Assembly (NCBI GenBank): GCA_024364735.1
Contig: JAGFNQ010001622.1
Location: forward strand, 1-64,000
Source of the DNA: Boesenbergia rotunda
Lineage: Eukaryota; Streptophyta; Magnoliopsida; Zingiberales; Zingiberaceae
Length of the DNA stretch: 64,000 nt
Reading direction: 5' to 3'
The notes under the pieces are model-generated. The model was not told the origin of the DNA, made no database searches, and was given only the letters and a program-made list of their open reading frames with translations. Positions 11,706-22,858 of the stretch are shown one piece after another. The stretch's first letter is position 1. Every line of letters begins with the position of its first letter. Made by a program: the position numbers and the translations under genes.

Positions 11706-13990
11706 CTATGAAAATAGAAGGGATCCCTGCATGCTACCACGCTCAGGAACCACTACCCATGAGCGACCGAAAGGAGCAGTACAGAGCAAATGCGCACACC
11801 CAATGGTATCCATTAACCCATGAGTGGTCGTGTGCATATCCTGTATCAGAAAATGATAGGCTCAACTACAAGGGAGTCGTTGATCGCCGGCATGCAACAG
11901 TGCAGATATGGTGCATGACTCTCACACATGCAACCCCTACCAGGTCATCGACACATAACTCAACCTATTATGCACAGTTGGTAAACTTGTATCATAACCC
12001 AATCATCCTATATCCAGACACACGTACAAGTATGACTACAATCAATCAATGCAACCATACAATGGTATGTTATTCTATATATACATACTCATGCCCATAT
12101 CAATGCTATACAGAATCAGATAACAAAACACGAGACTGTAGCATAAGTATCATGCAGGATTACAAAACGGTAGCAGATAAAGGTAAATATCAACCTACTA
12201 CATAAATAACAAATAGTCATGCATAAAAGGTAAAGTAGATCTACAAAATACAAGAAGTACCCACCTCAAAGTAGGAGTAGTCCGTATCAAATAAGAACCT
12301 CCCTTCCAGAAGTCCAAAAGCGATCAGTGTCCTGTATCAACGAACACAATCTTAGCTATCATAACAATTATCAAGTAGCTATCAAATCCCTAAATCGTAT
12401 CAGGGTTAACCTAATTACCGTAATCATTTAATTATCCCAAATTAGATGATTAGCACAAGTTTTCGCGATTGGGTTCAAACTTAGGTTTAGTCCACACCTA
12501 AACCATGATCCAACCCAACTCAACATTAGAACCAAACCAAAATCACAATACCTTTGCCCTCCCTAACCCAACACACGGCTAAGGGAAAGACCATCTCCAT
12601 GCAAATCACCCAAGGCACAGTTCAAATCTTAGATTCCACATGTAGTACACGACAAGTACCACCATCCCTTGCCTACCAAAACACAGAGACAAACAGATCA
12701 AAAGAATAGGAAGGCAGCATCTAAAACTTCCAAATCAGAATGACAATAGATCCATACTCCACACACTAATTTAGATCTCAGATTTGATTCTACACCTCAA
12801 CCTACAAAATCCAAAATCAAGCCCATAGGAAGGTCAAAATAGAGTTGAACAAAGAAACTCAAAACTGATTGTGTAGCTCTTAGCAGGTATCAAAAACAAG
12901 CATGAACAACCCGAAACAGAAACTTGCTACACCTCAATATAGCCTAAACAATAGCAACACCAACACATACAAATCATCTTCCGATCTACTCCAAAATAGG
13001 TCTCAAATCAAAAATCAAATCGAGTTACTCTAGTAGACATCCCATGGCACAACAAGCTACACATAGCAATCCACAGTAGCAAAAATACAAAAATAAACCA
13101 ACCTCCAAAACACCATCTCATCCCATCACCCAAATGATGGCTCACGACAGCCTCTAAATATCAATGGAAACCCAAATTGAAACCCAGCAAATCTACAAAA
13201 CCAATGTAAGATCAACCAAGATAATCCTAAATTATTCATTCAATCTAAGAAATTACATGAAGAATCAGCCACAGCGACAAAGGCAATGATCTACTATCAA
13301 ATTCTAAACTGATCTATATTCCCAACACTGGATTGCAGTGATACGAATTATGATCGTGAAACAATTTACACAACATTCCATACCTGATAAGAAGTCCGCC
13401 TCGCGCCTCCCCCTTGCCTGCAGAGATCTAGGGATCCCGACAGCAAGGAAAATAGATCACGACCCCACCCTTCGAGAATCCCCAAGGATGTTGCAGAAAG
13501 GAAGGAGATGAGGCTTGGGAAGATCCCTCTAACTCATGGCGATCCAGGATGGAACAACGCCCAAAGTTTTGCCTAACCCAGCGCCGATGGAGAAGAAGGA
13601 AGTACCCTCCATCATTGGCGTAAGAAAACGAAAAGGTGTGCTCCGCTAGAACAGCTTGCGAGCTCCACTTGTCTTCGACGAATTCGAGGGGAGAAGAGAA
13701 GGGGCACGCACGGGACAAGAAGAAGGAAGTCGAGCCATGGAGTGGAGGAGGAGAAAGGGGTTTATGTGTGGCCATTTTGCACATTAGCACTCCAAGTTAT
13801 GACTATCAATATTTAGCCCTTAACTTTAAGACTTTTAAGTGTATAACCCCCTCCAAACTACCAACAATCCAACCAAGACCCTCATTTTAGGTTTTCTTTC
13901 ACTTAAACCCCTGATAAGTTTTAGATTTAAACCATTAAACCCTTTTAACTTAATTCGTAGGTCCAGAAATCCTAAAAAAAATCAACAAAA
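11388..13990 (-). mobile_element. Gypsy-like LTR/leader fragment, opposite orientation
   Basis: The left part is the reverse complement of the plus-oriented gypsy-like LTR at 10373-11315. The rest (11706-13990) has no coding domain. A 165-codon frame at 11708-12205 shows no recognisable domain and runs antisense to the inferred element. A GC-richer stretch at 13380-13760 could be the transcribed leader of an LTR. The right boundary is not resolved; 13990 is a guess at where sequence character becomes very AT-rich. Confidence 0.35.
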
Positions 13991-15305
13991 ATTTCTAGAC
14001 TAGGTTCCAAGCCGCCGTATTTAACCGTATCGATAAGAAAATTAGAGGTAGAGTCTAATTAGCAACATTATGATCAAGGGGTGATCTAAAATAGAATGAT
14101 TTTTTTAAGGTATTTAAAGGTAGGTTCAAAAATCCATAGTTGATAGTCTTAAAAAAAATTGAGCAAAAATAGTTTAAGAAAAACTAAGTTTTCAAAGTAC
14201 TCCTTTAAAAAACTATGTTTTAATCACCAATAGAGATGTACATTTTGAGTGTAATACTATTTTTAAAAAAACACTAGAAAGATAAATATTTTCAAGCCAA
14301 TACAGGTTCACAATAGTAGAAAAAAACTAAGTTAAGTAATAATTTTCAAGTCAAAGCATATCTTATTTATAAACTTTCTTAAATATTTTCAAAGCAAGAT
14401 TTCTAAAAGACAAAATTAAAATGATTTTCCAAGAGAATTTTTAATGACAAATTTTCAAAAAGATGTGAAAGTATAACTACTAAGATAATATCGAAAATAG
14501 ATATTTCAAAATAGTAAAAAAAATAGTTTTTGAAAATCTAACTTAAAAAAAGCATTTTCAAATCTGAAATGAAGATTAACATTTCAAAAATGGAGATTTG
14601 TATTTCAAAAATAATTTAAAAAAAATATTTCAAAAATGCCTATTTTTCAAACCAAATTTTAATAAATGCCTAACTTCAAAAATTGTATATCCAAGTAGGT
14701 GTCAAAATTCACTTAGGCATTTTAGTTAAGAAAAAGATATTTTTTGAAATAAGAACATAAATATTTTGAGAATAACTAAAATAATCTATTTCAGCATGTA
14801 ATTTTAGAAATTCAAAAATTTTAATAAAATATTTAATTTTAAAGCTCCTCCTAAACCAATTAATTGTATGTCCTTAATTGCATGTCTTTAAAAAAACAGA
14901 TTTGAATGTCCAAATTAAGTTTTGAAAAGTTAAGTTAAAAATAAGTTTTAAATTTTGAAATAAAATTGTTAAAGATGTCTACGTACATGGTATAAGTCTA
15001 GTCTAGCACACACATGCATTATTCTGAGCAAAGATGTAACTAAATAGATCACATAAAGGTGCTAAACAAGTCAGAAAGCAAAACAAGTCTCAACCCAAAA
15101 TACAATATCAGTCAAGTTAGTGAATAAAAGTCAGTCAAGTCTAATCAAAATATGAATCAGCTAGGTCTCATCTAGAGGAGGTGGAGATGGAGGAATGAAG
15201 GTCTGCATCCAATCCTCCAACCTATAAAATCCTGTGGCGATCTAAGTGCGTAGTCCTATGACTGAATCTCGAACCTCCTCACAATGTCCGTCAATTGGAT
15301 CTCAG
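13991..15305. other. AT-rich gene-free stretch
   Basis: Dominated by A/T runs with repeated ATTTCAAAA-like words. No ORF, RNA gene or clear LTR end is visible. Its texture and a CTCCTCCTAAACC segment near 14846 recall the 3' internal region of element D (27258-28454), so it may be decayed SIRE internal sequence. That origin is weak inference. Confidence 0.4.
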
Positions 15306-16085
15306 TGTGGGATCGGTTTGAATCGATAGAGGGTGGGGGGGGTGAATATCAATCGACAATTTTTTAAAAAAACTTAGAGTAATTTGCGCAATGGAAAAGC
15401 AAAACAACGCTAACACGTTTGTTTTTACTTGGTTCGGAGTCGCAGTCGGCTCCTACTCCAAGCCCACGGTCCTTGACCGTTTACGATGGGCAATTCTATA
15501 TTGCGTAAAATTGTTACAACTTGAGTACAAATATAGAATTTAAAATACCACACTTAAACGAAAATTATACCGACGATCGGAAGATTAGAATGTCGGAGCC
15601 GCAAGTCGTCGTTGGTGCTTAAAGGAATGCGTAGAAAGAAGTTGTGTTTGAAGCCATGGGGGTGAACCCCTTTATATAGTCGTCACTAGGGCGTCTGTGT
15701 TGAAGGGGGAGCCTGACACATGGCCTTCCCTGCGAGAAACTCCATCCGCAGACTTGGCTAGCGCTTATCCCTTCAACTGGGGCAGCTGAGCTGACTGGGG
15801 CGCCTGTATGAACACAGGCACCTCACTTGATAATGTAGCAGCTTGCTTCGAATGGCTTGGAATCAACCCTGTTGGGGCGCCTGTATCAACACAGGTGTCT
15901 GCCTTCATTGAGGCACCTGGGAGCAGAAACCTCCATCCCTTCGTTCCTGCAACCAGGATTAGGTCCAAAACATAAATAACATATAAATGATATGTATTTA
16001 AGCATGATTAACAACCTGAGTTGTCTTGGTTCTGACTTTGGGCTTCCGAAATGGAGCCCTAGGGCGAACCGACGCCTAATGTTCC
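15306..16085 (-). mobile_element. SIRE-like copia LTR fragment (second subfamily)
   Basis: Begins TGTGGGATCGGTTTGA with a run of G then TGAAT, the layout found at the 3' end of element D LTRs (TGTAGGACCG...GGGGGGGTGAATC). It shares GGTTCGGAGTCGCAG-like and CGGCTCCTACTC blocks with D, and the GGAGCCCTAGGGCGAACCGA block with 9539-10372. A minus-strand TATA-like CTATATAAAG lies at 15669-15678. No primer-binding site lies to its left, so it is not a 5' LTR joined to its own interior. The right end is truncated. Confidence 0.6.
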
Positions 16086-17315
16086 CTCCTACGTGTAAGA
16101 TGAGTATACTGAAAAATATGAGTTTCTTTATATGAACATCTTTATTATGAAAAGAGAATCGCAACTACACTAGGTGTTTTTTTATAATAGTACATGCACG
16201 AAGTCCAATTACTTTGCATTGTAGATAACATGGTGTGTGGTGTCACACGAAAGATCATGTTATCGGTTCCTTGCTCAATATAAATAAGAGGCCCACAACC
16301 GAGATGGAATTGGACAACCCATCGGGGTGGTTATAGGGTAATTAGGTGTGGTTGGTCTTGACCATAGAATTACACTAGTGTGCTATGAGTACATTGAGCA
16401 GGACCAAAACCTAAGGTTATTTAATTTGTACTGACTTGATAATTGGATAGAACCTCAATTTATATTATGGAGTATGATCCCTTAATCCCGAAATAATATT
16501 GGGTATATATTATTAATTATTATTTCTTTGATTTGCCAATGGGCAAGATCTATTCTATTAGATCGATAGGCCCAGTAAGTTGGGAGATAATATTAATAAT
16601 ATGATGTGCCGATGATTATTGATGGAATCCGTGTCCTGGTGAGTCAGGATGATGATGCCCCCTTGATGATTTCAAGAGGTTCATCGTGCTAAACCCTGCA
16701 GGTGGATTTGATCCGGCACGATGATAAGATTGAGTGGTACTAGTCAAGGATCCAGAGGTTAATTAATTTAAATTGTCAGTAATTTAATTAATTAATGGAC
16801 ATGCAAGATCTTACACACGGGGGGATGGGTGACTCGTAATATGTGGAGCCCATATGAAAATATGGGGGTTGGTGAGGAAGTTCAATTAAGATCTTTTAGT
16901 GGAATGGATCTTAATTAATGGATCGGGTTTAGATCCATTAACGGGCCAAGATCCAACTCCTCCTCTTGGTCCCTACGTTAGCCCTATAAATACCCTATGA
17001 GATCAAGAAACCAAGGCTTAATCCAAGAGTTGAAACCCAAGGCTTCTCTCCTCTCCTCCTCTTCCTTCTCTCCTAGGGTTCGGCGGCGCAACAAAGAAGA
17101 GTGGAGTTTTGTCTCCTCGGTTCTTCTTCCTTCCTCCACCAAACTTCGGCTGGGGATCACAGACATAAGGGAGAGAGGTTCTCTACCTTTTGTGGTGCTT
17201 GGTGAAGGTGAAGGAGGTGCCAGCGGCAAGGAAGAGGCGGCACAACCACCCCTTGCGGCGGCGACACAAGGTTGAGGGAGAGAGCGTTGCGCGGGCTGTT
17301 TGGGTGAGAAATAAG
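16086..17315 (+). mobile_element. 5' LTR of copia element C, upstream part
   Basis: No clean LTR start can be fixed, so the left boundary is provisional. The stretch contains a plus-strand TATA box at 16984-16992 and a C/T-rich then GC-rich transcribed part, as expected for U3-R of the element whose LTR ends at 19186 before a primer-binding site. It is interrupted at 17316 by a SIRE-like remnant. Short ORFs here (for example 16997-17275) have no recognisable domain. Confidence 0.5.
16984..16992 (+). promoter_or_regulatory. TATA box in element C 5' LTR
   Basis: CTATAAATA on the plus strand, oriented toward the C gag gene. Judged by motif and context only. Confidence 0.5.
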
Positions 17316-18541
17316 TGTTGGGGCAATCTTTTGTTGGTGTCAAAGGGGGAGAACTTGGGTGTTAAGTTAGGCATTGCCTCTAAACTTAACTCAGGCTTGG
17401 TTGTGACTTTAGGGTTAAGTTGGGAAAACTTAATTTGGGATTAGCTATAAGAATTGAAGTTTGGGAGAAAGCATAGGTTAAGGGGGAGGTAGCCTCTTGT
17501 GTGATATGCTTGAATTTCAATTGCTATATGTTTACCTAACTTAACATATTGCCACACATCAAAAAGGGGGTGATTGTTGGGGCAATCAACCCTGAGATGA
17601 TCTGGAGGATCATGATATTTTGATGAGTGGGCAATATGGTCAAGTTAGGATTTGTGTTGTTCTCACATGTGTACATGAGTGTGCAGGTGTACAGGTATGC
17701 ATGGGCTTGGTTGACGTCTTCAGGTGAAGGATGGCATGGAGGTAAGCTGGAGGCTTACGTGCGCATCGAGGGACCATTGATAGCAGAGATGATGAGCCGA
17801 GGGACGCGGACTTCGAGGCATACAGGAAGGGTGGCATGGAGGCAAGCTGGAGGCTTGCGTTCGCATCCGAAGGATGAGGGCCATAGATGAAGGGGGCGTA
17901 AAGGCAACAGTCAAGACTGTTGGTGAAGAGTCAACTAGGTTGAGAGAGGCTGAGTATGAGTGCTTGTACTCAGGGGTTAAGCCGGGAGAGTTTGAGTGCG
18001 AGAGAGACTTGTACTCGGGAGTGAAACCCTAGGCTTAGGTGTGTCCCAGTCGACTGGCCCAGGGGTAGTCGACTGGTGTTGACTGGAATAGCTGGATTCA
18101 AATGTTGTACTGCAACGGTCGAATCTGAGTGGGACCAGTCGACTGCCATTTGGGCAGTCAACTGGTAGCAGCTGTTTCAGATTCGAGCCCTATTTAAAAG
18201 GGCTCGTTTTCTCCTATTGTTCTTGACGAAACTCGCTTGGGTAAAGTGAGTTAGTAGTCTATTGTGATCAGAGAGCGTCCGACGTGTTGTGGCGAGGTTT
18301 CTCCACCCACAAGGAACGACAGATCTAGCCGGAGGTTATCCGGGGGTTAATCCACCGAAAGATTCTTGGATTAGCCACCCGACCGGGGTCGATACCAAGT
18401 AAATCAGGTTGTTAGCATTGGTTAGTATTGTTTTACTATTTTATTGTATATTCCGCTGTGCAAACTAATCGTGTAGGTAGAAGAGATTCGAAGAATCCGC
18501 TATTCACCCCCCCCCTCTAGCGTACCGAAAACGATCCTACA
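17316..18541 (+). mobile_element. Internally deleted SIRE-like element inside the C LTR
   Basis: It starts with 13 bases, TGTTGGGGCAATC, identical to the start of the LTR at 17575. It then jumps to about 245 bp of internal 3' sequence, a polypurine tract (AAAAAGGGGGTGAT, 17561-17574) and a full 967-bp 3' LTR at 17575-18541. The flanks are ATAAG (17311-17315) and AGAAG (18542-18546), a 4/5 match consistent with a decayed target duplication. Host LTR sequence appears to continue on both sides. No coding sequence is left. Confidence 0.65.
17575..18541 (+). repeat. SIRE-like 3' LTR (967 bp)
   Basis: Runs from TGTTGGGGCAATC to ...GATCCTACA. It has a poly-C/TCTAGCGTACC block near the 3' end, as in the reverse complement of the D LTR 3' end. 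A TATA-like TATTTAAAAG lies at 18191-18200, and several GTCGACTGG motifs lie at about 18045-18170. Confidence 0.7.
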
Positions 18542-19186
18542 AGAAGGAGAATTTTCTCCTTCATCATCTCCTTCTCCTTCCTCTCTAGGTCTTCTTTCGG
18601 TCCAGAGGGCTTGGAGCGGCTCCGACGGTCGATGGCGCAAGGGTAGAGGAAGAAGAGGCCAGCGGCGCAAACCCTAGTGGCTAGGGTTTTGGTCGGCTAG
18701 AGTAAGGGGTACTTTTGGAGGCTTTGGTGATCTTGGATCATGGTAGATCATCGCCCACACGACGTCCACGAAGGGAGGGATATAAGGTAGAAGACCGCGA
18801 GGTGATTGGAAAGGTATATCTTTCCCTATGCTCCTTTGATTACCTTTATGTTATTCAAGTGCTTGTTTTATTCGTCTCATCATTTCATCTTTAATAATTT
18901 ATTATTTTGATTCCAAATCTGGTGAATAAATTATTAACTGGACCCCAACCATAAACACAAAAGTTGGCGATCAACTCCTCACATTTTTCCACGGTCGAAC
19001 GGTCGAGCAAATTAAAAGGCCAATTTTGGTAATTGGCTAAGTTGTAATTTGGACCGTTTGATACGGCACGAGACGGTCGATGGGAAACGGCCCTCAATAC
19101 AGATTAAATTTTAATCTGTAGGCATGGTGAGGTTTCTCGGATCGACCAAGTATTCACTTAGGAAACCCGCCAAGCCATACCCTACA
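18542..19186 (+). mobile_element. 5' LTR of element C, downstream part
   Basis: Continues the C LTR after the SIRE-like remnant and ends ...ACCCTACA at 19186, two bases before a primer-binding site. No gene in it. Confidence 0.65.
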
Positions 19187-19188
19187 AT

Positions 19189-19200
19189 TGGTATCAGAGC
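19189..19200 (+). other. Primer-binding site of element C
   Basis: TGGTATCAGAGC on the plus strand immediately after the LTR end, complementary to initiator tRNA-Met. Confidence 0.92.
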
Positions 19201-20241
19201 TAAGGTTTCCAGCTTTGTGTGTTTAGGATTGGTTAATTTTTGCAATTCATACATTTATTTTGTTGGATGATGCGTGGATGTGCGTAGTCTGACTTTATAT
19301 TGCAGGCATGAGATTCCAACTTCATGGCCAAAAATTTGTTGCGTGATTGGTTTGCATATTTTTGTAATTAATTAATCCTCGGGGTTGACGAGGCTAGGTA
19401 TTTAATTTTTGTAATTAAATACGGTGGATGTTTAGCCGAGTTATTTATTTACAGTTGATCTAGATTTCATGTACACTCCTTTGAGGAGTATAGGATTGAT
19501 GATGTAAATAATTAGCTAGTCATTTCGGCATGGAAATCCCTCGAGGTAGCTTGCGCAGAAGGAATGGAGGAGCAGACGAAGTGACGACACGACTGGAGGC
19601 GCATTGGAGACCAAGGGCCATGAAAGTTGGAAAATCTAGGATTTTCTCTATATTTTTTTTTATGTTGATTGGTTATGTGCTTGGTTGTGTGGTAGTGCTA
19701 GAAAATTCCTCAAGATAAATTACTAAGTGGGAGAGGAACCCTAAGAGTCCCACGACCTCCATTGCAATCTGATATATAATGTGAACAAGCCCGCGCGTTG
19801 GCTCTGAGTGCCTTCCTCCATAACGGATAGGCTTGTTCTGCGGATCACAAGTTCAGAAAAGATTATAGGGGATTATTGAAGAGTGTGTGGACTTCCCCAA
19901 CGGAAGGCACATAATCCTAAATAGTTCCCTTAGTATCATGCAATGGTAAACACTTAGATACAATTATTAGTATCCTCCCCAAAGGAGTCACTGCTAATAA
20001 ATTATAGGGCTGAATTTGACCAACTATTAGTCTTATTTGTTAAAAAGTTAGGTTGACAAGATAGTAAGACTGATGGGTAAAACCTTCTCTAACGAATGTT
20101 GAGTTTGTATACGTCCACACTAACGTGGCATGCAAATTCTCAGTGTTTGAGATGTTGGTTGATTTTGAAAATTAATTGTTTTGAGGAATCAATTTATTTT
20201 CGATTTCTAAAGTATTGTATTGTGATTCTCAGGTTTTCATA
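19201..20241 (+). other. Element C 5' leader, non-coding
   Basis: About 1 kb between primer-binding site and gag. Only a short ORF (19530-19718, 62 codons) without a recognised domain. Nothing else supported. Confidence 0.75.
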
Positions 20242-21180
20242 ATGGCTTTTACTCCACTAGCAACAATTCTTAAGGACAACAAACTTACTGGATTAAACTA
20301 CATGGACTGGAAGAGGAACCTTGACATTGTCCTCACTGCTGAAGAGTACAAATTTGTAATTTTCGAGGAATGTCTGGAAAAGCTTAGAGATGATTCTAAT
20401 GAAGGGCATAAGGAGCGTTACAAGAAGTGGGTCAAGGTAGATGAGATGGCGCGGTGCTACATTCTGGCATCTATGTCGAATGTGCTGCAACATCAACATC
20501 AGGCCATGCCCACTGCTGAAGACATAATGTTGAACCTTAAGGAGCTCTTCGGACACCAGAATTGGGTAGCTAGGCAGCTGGCAATGAAAAATCTGATGAC
20601 GACCACTATGGTCGAAGGGACACCTGTTAGGGATCATGTCCTGAAAATGATGGTTCACCTCAATGAGATTGAGGTACTTGGAGGAGCTATCAACGGGGAA
20701 TCCCAGATCAATATAATACTTCAATCTCTTCCTAGGAGTTTTGAGCAGTTCCGGCTCAACTATAACATGAACAAGCATGAGTATACATTAGGGGAACTTC
20801 TGGGAGAACTCCAGGCGCCAGAGGGCCTCTTTCGTCAGAACTTGCAGGCCTTAGTTACTCAAAAGGTTTCTACTTCTATGTCGAAAGGCTGGAAGAAGAA
20901 GAAACAAGGTGGGTTCAAGAAGGTAGCAGCATTGCAAGGACCCCGGACTGGCGTGAAGAAGCCGAAAGGCAAGTGCTTCACGTGCAAGCAAACTGGGCAC
21001 TGGAAGGCAGACTGTCCCCGTCGAAAAAACAAAGATATTTCTTCAGCCTTAATCGTTGAAACATGTTTAGCGGTGCTATCATCTAGTACCTGGTGTGTAG
21101 ATACAGGAGCCACTAACCATGTCTGCAATACTTTGCAGGGGTTCTAGGAAACCCGACGGCTAGCTAATGAAGAAATCGTG
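20242..21180 (+). pseudogene. Element C gag and protease start, interrupted
   Basis: Copia gag read from ATG at 20242, chosen because MAFTPLATIL aligns with the starts of the A and E gags. The frame is open from 20215, but that would add nine residues absent from relatives. From the 20242 start, a CCHC knuckle (CFTCKQTGHWKADC) is at about residues 245-258 and the protease active site DTG at 287-289. A TAG at 21145-21147 follows TLQGF, where a Gln codon is likely ancestral. After the stop the frame runs to 21180, where element B inserted, and resumes at 43821. Gag would form the particle and protease would mature the polyprotein. The copy is dead, by both the stop and the insertion. Confidence 0.92.
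21176..21180. repeat. Target site duplication of element B, left copy (TCGTG)
   Basis: Identical to 43816-43820. Removing B and one copy restores the C reading frame (...ANEEIV followed by VYMGD). Confidence 0.95.
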
Positions 21181-22838
21181 TGTTGGGATCTTCAGGCGAC
21201 ATAAACACAAAAACGCAGCGGAAACAAGATCCCTCGAGCGATCCATGCCAAAGAAAAACTTGTACGAAATCATCTATCTAATAGATCTATCTAAAGTGTA
21301 TACCTTTGGAGCGTGCCCTTACGTTTATCCCGCTCGTCCAAGAGCCGCCGGATCTCTTGCACGTTCAAGTGTCCGTGCCTCTATTTGTATCCACACGAAC
21401 ACGATATCTCTACGTCGGAGAAGTACTACCTTAGTTGTGCTAGCAACTTGAGGTAGTTCACAAAACACCAAGAACCCAAGATGTGGGTTTCGACCAAGAT
21501 GGAGAATAGAAGGAAGAGGGGAAAGAAAATGACAAGTTGTCATCCAAATGATAAGGGGAAAACTCTTTTATACTCATATCATGAGGAGTTTTTGCCTTTT
21601 AAACTTCCCTTCATTAAACATTTTAATGAAACTCTCTAACTTTTCATGTAACACTCTAATGGTGAGAAACTCTCCATCTTCCTCTCTTATTAATTCATTA
21701 AACATTTTAATGAATTAATATTTCATCCAAATGTGGTTGAGTCTAATCTAAATGAGTTTAACTCAAATTAGCTCTCAATCCATAATCCAATTGGATTCAC
21801 TTGAGTCTAACTCAATTAATCCAATTCCAATTAAATCTTAGCCAAATCAAGATCAATTAATCTCCGAAGCATCGTGTCCTTAGTGTGTGACCCAATAGGC
21901 TCTCGTAACGTTGGCAATGTGTCTAAACCAATTTAGACACAAAAGCAATGAGCGACATCTAGCAATGCATCAATGCTACCCAAGTAACAAGAAAGTCGAG
22001 ATCCGACTTAACCTCCGTGACTATGGCAATGTATGACCTTGTCCTTCTATCCTCGATATCTAGATTGACTAATGAGGCATAGACCGTGTCATCCTCGATC
22101 AATCTTTGTGTTTCTTGATCCCCGAGTAGACTCACTCAAACAAATGAGTTCAATATCTCATATTGACTCATTTGAGCATAGCCAGGCGTTTTAGTAGTAG
22201 TACTCGATCAAGGGGCCCACAGATATCACTCCCGTCATATGGGAGGGATAGATCCCATTTACATCACCCACATCCCTCCGCATAATTCATTACATACCCA
22301 GTGATCACCTTTATAGTCCACCCTGTTACGGGTGACGTTTGACGATACCAAAGTACATAACTCCTTATGTAGGGAACCGTAGTGACTTCAGGTCTAAGGA
22401 CTATTCATACTAATGGTCACATGAGAATGTTTATGACACTCATATGACAATCTATGAAACTTTCTCATGGCGGGTCAATTCAGTACACATTCTCTAATAT
22501 ATACCCATGTATCAACTTGATATCACATATCCATGACTAGTGAACTCAAGTCATCAATTGACCTACATGCTAGTCTCCATGCATTAATATTGTCCTTGAA
22601 TATTAATGCTTGACTAGGAATGATTTATTATAGTGTTCTCTACATCATCTCATTATCAATTCAACTAATCGATATAATGTAGTTAAAAACCTACTACCTA
22701 AGGACATTATTATACTTATCTATATTGCACAAATATAAAGTAAGTATAATAACCAAACATGCCTTTATTAATGATAGAAAATAATACAAAAATCCATAGT
22801 CAATCATCAAATAATTGGCTCTAGGGCTCTTACTAACA
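21181..22838 (-). repeat. 3' LTR of element B (1658 bp)
   Basis: TGTTGGGATC at 21181 to ...TACTAACA at 22838, followed by the reverse complement of a polypurine tract (AGTGGGAGAT). About 4% different from 42160-43815 by eye (roughly 64 substitutions plus small indels). TATA-like TATAAAAG on the minus strand at 21565-21572. Confidence 0.95.
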
Positions 22839-22858
22839 ATCTCCCACTAGCACTAGTG

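Noticed and set aside
11708..12205. 165-codon plus-strand ORF
   Set aside because: No recognisable domain, low-complexity His/Tyr/Thr-rich translation, within gypsy-like LTR sequence.
20293..20778. 161-codon minus-strand ORF
   Set aside because: Antisense to the clear element C gag.
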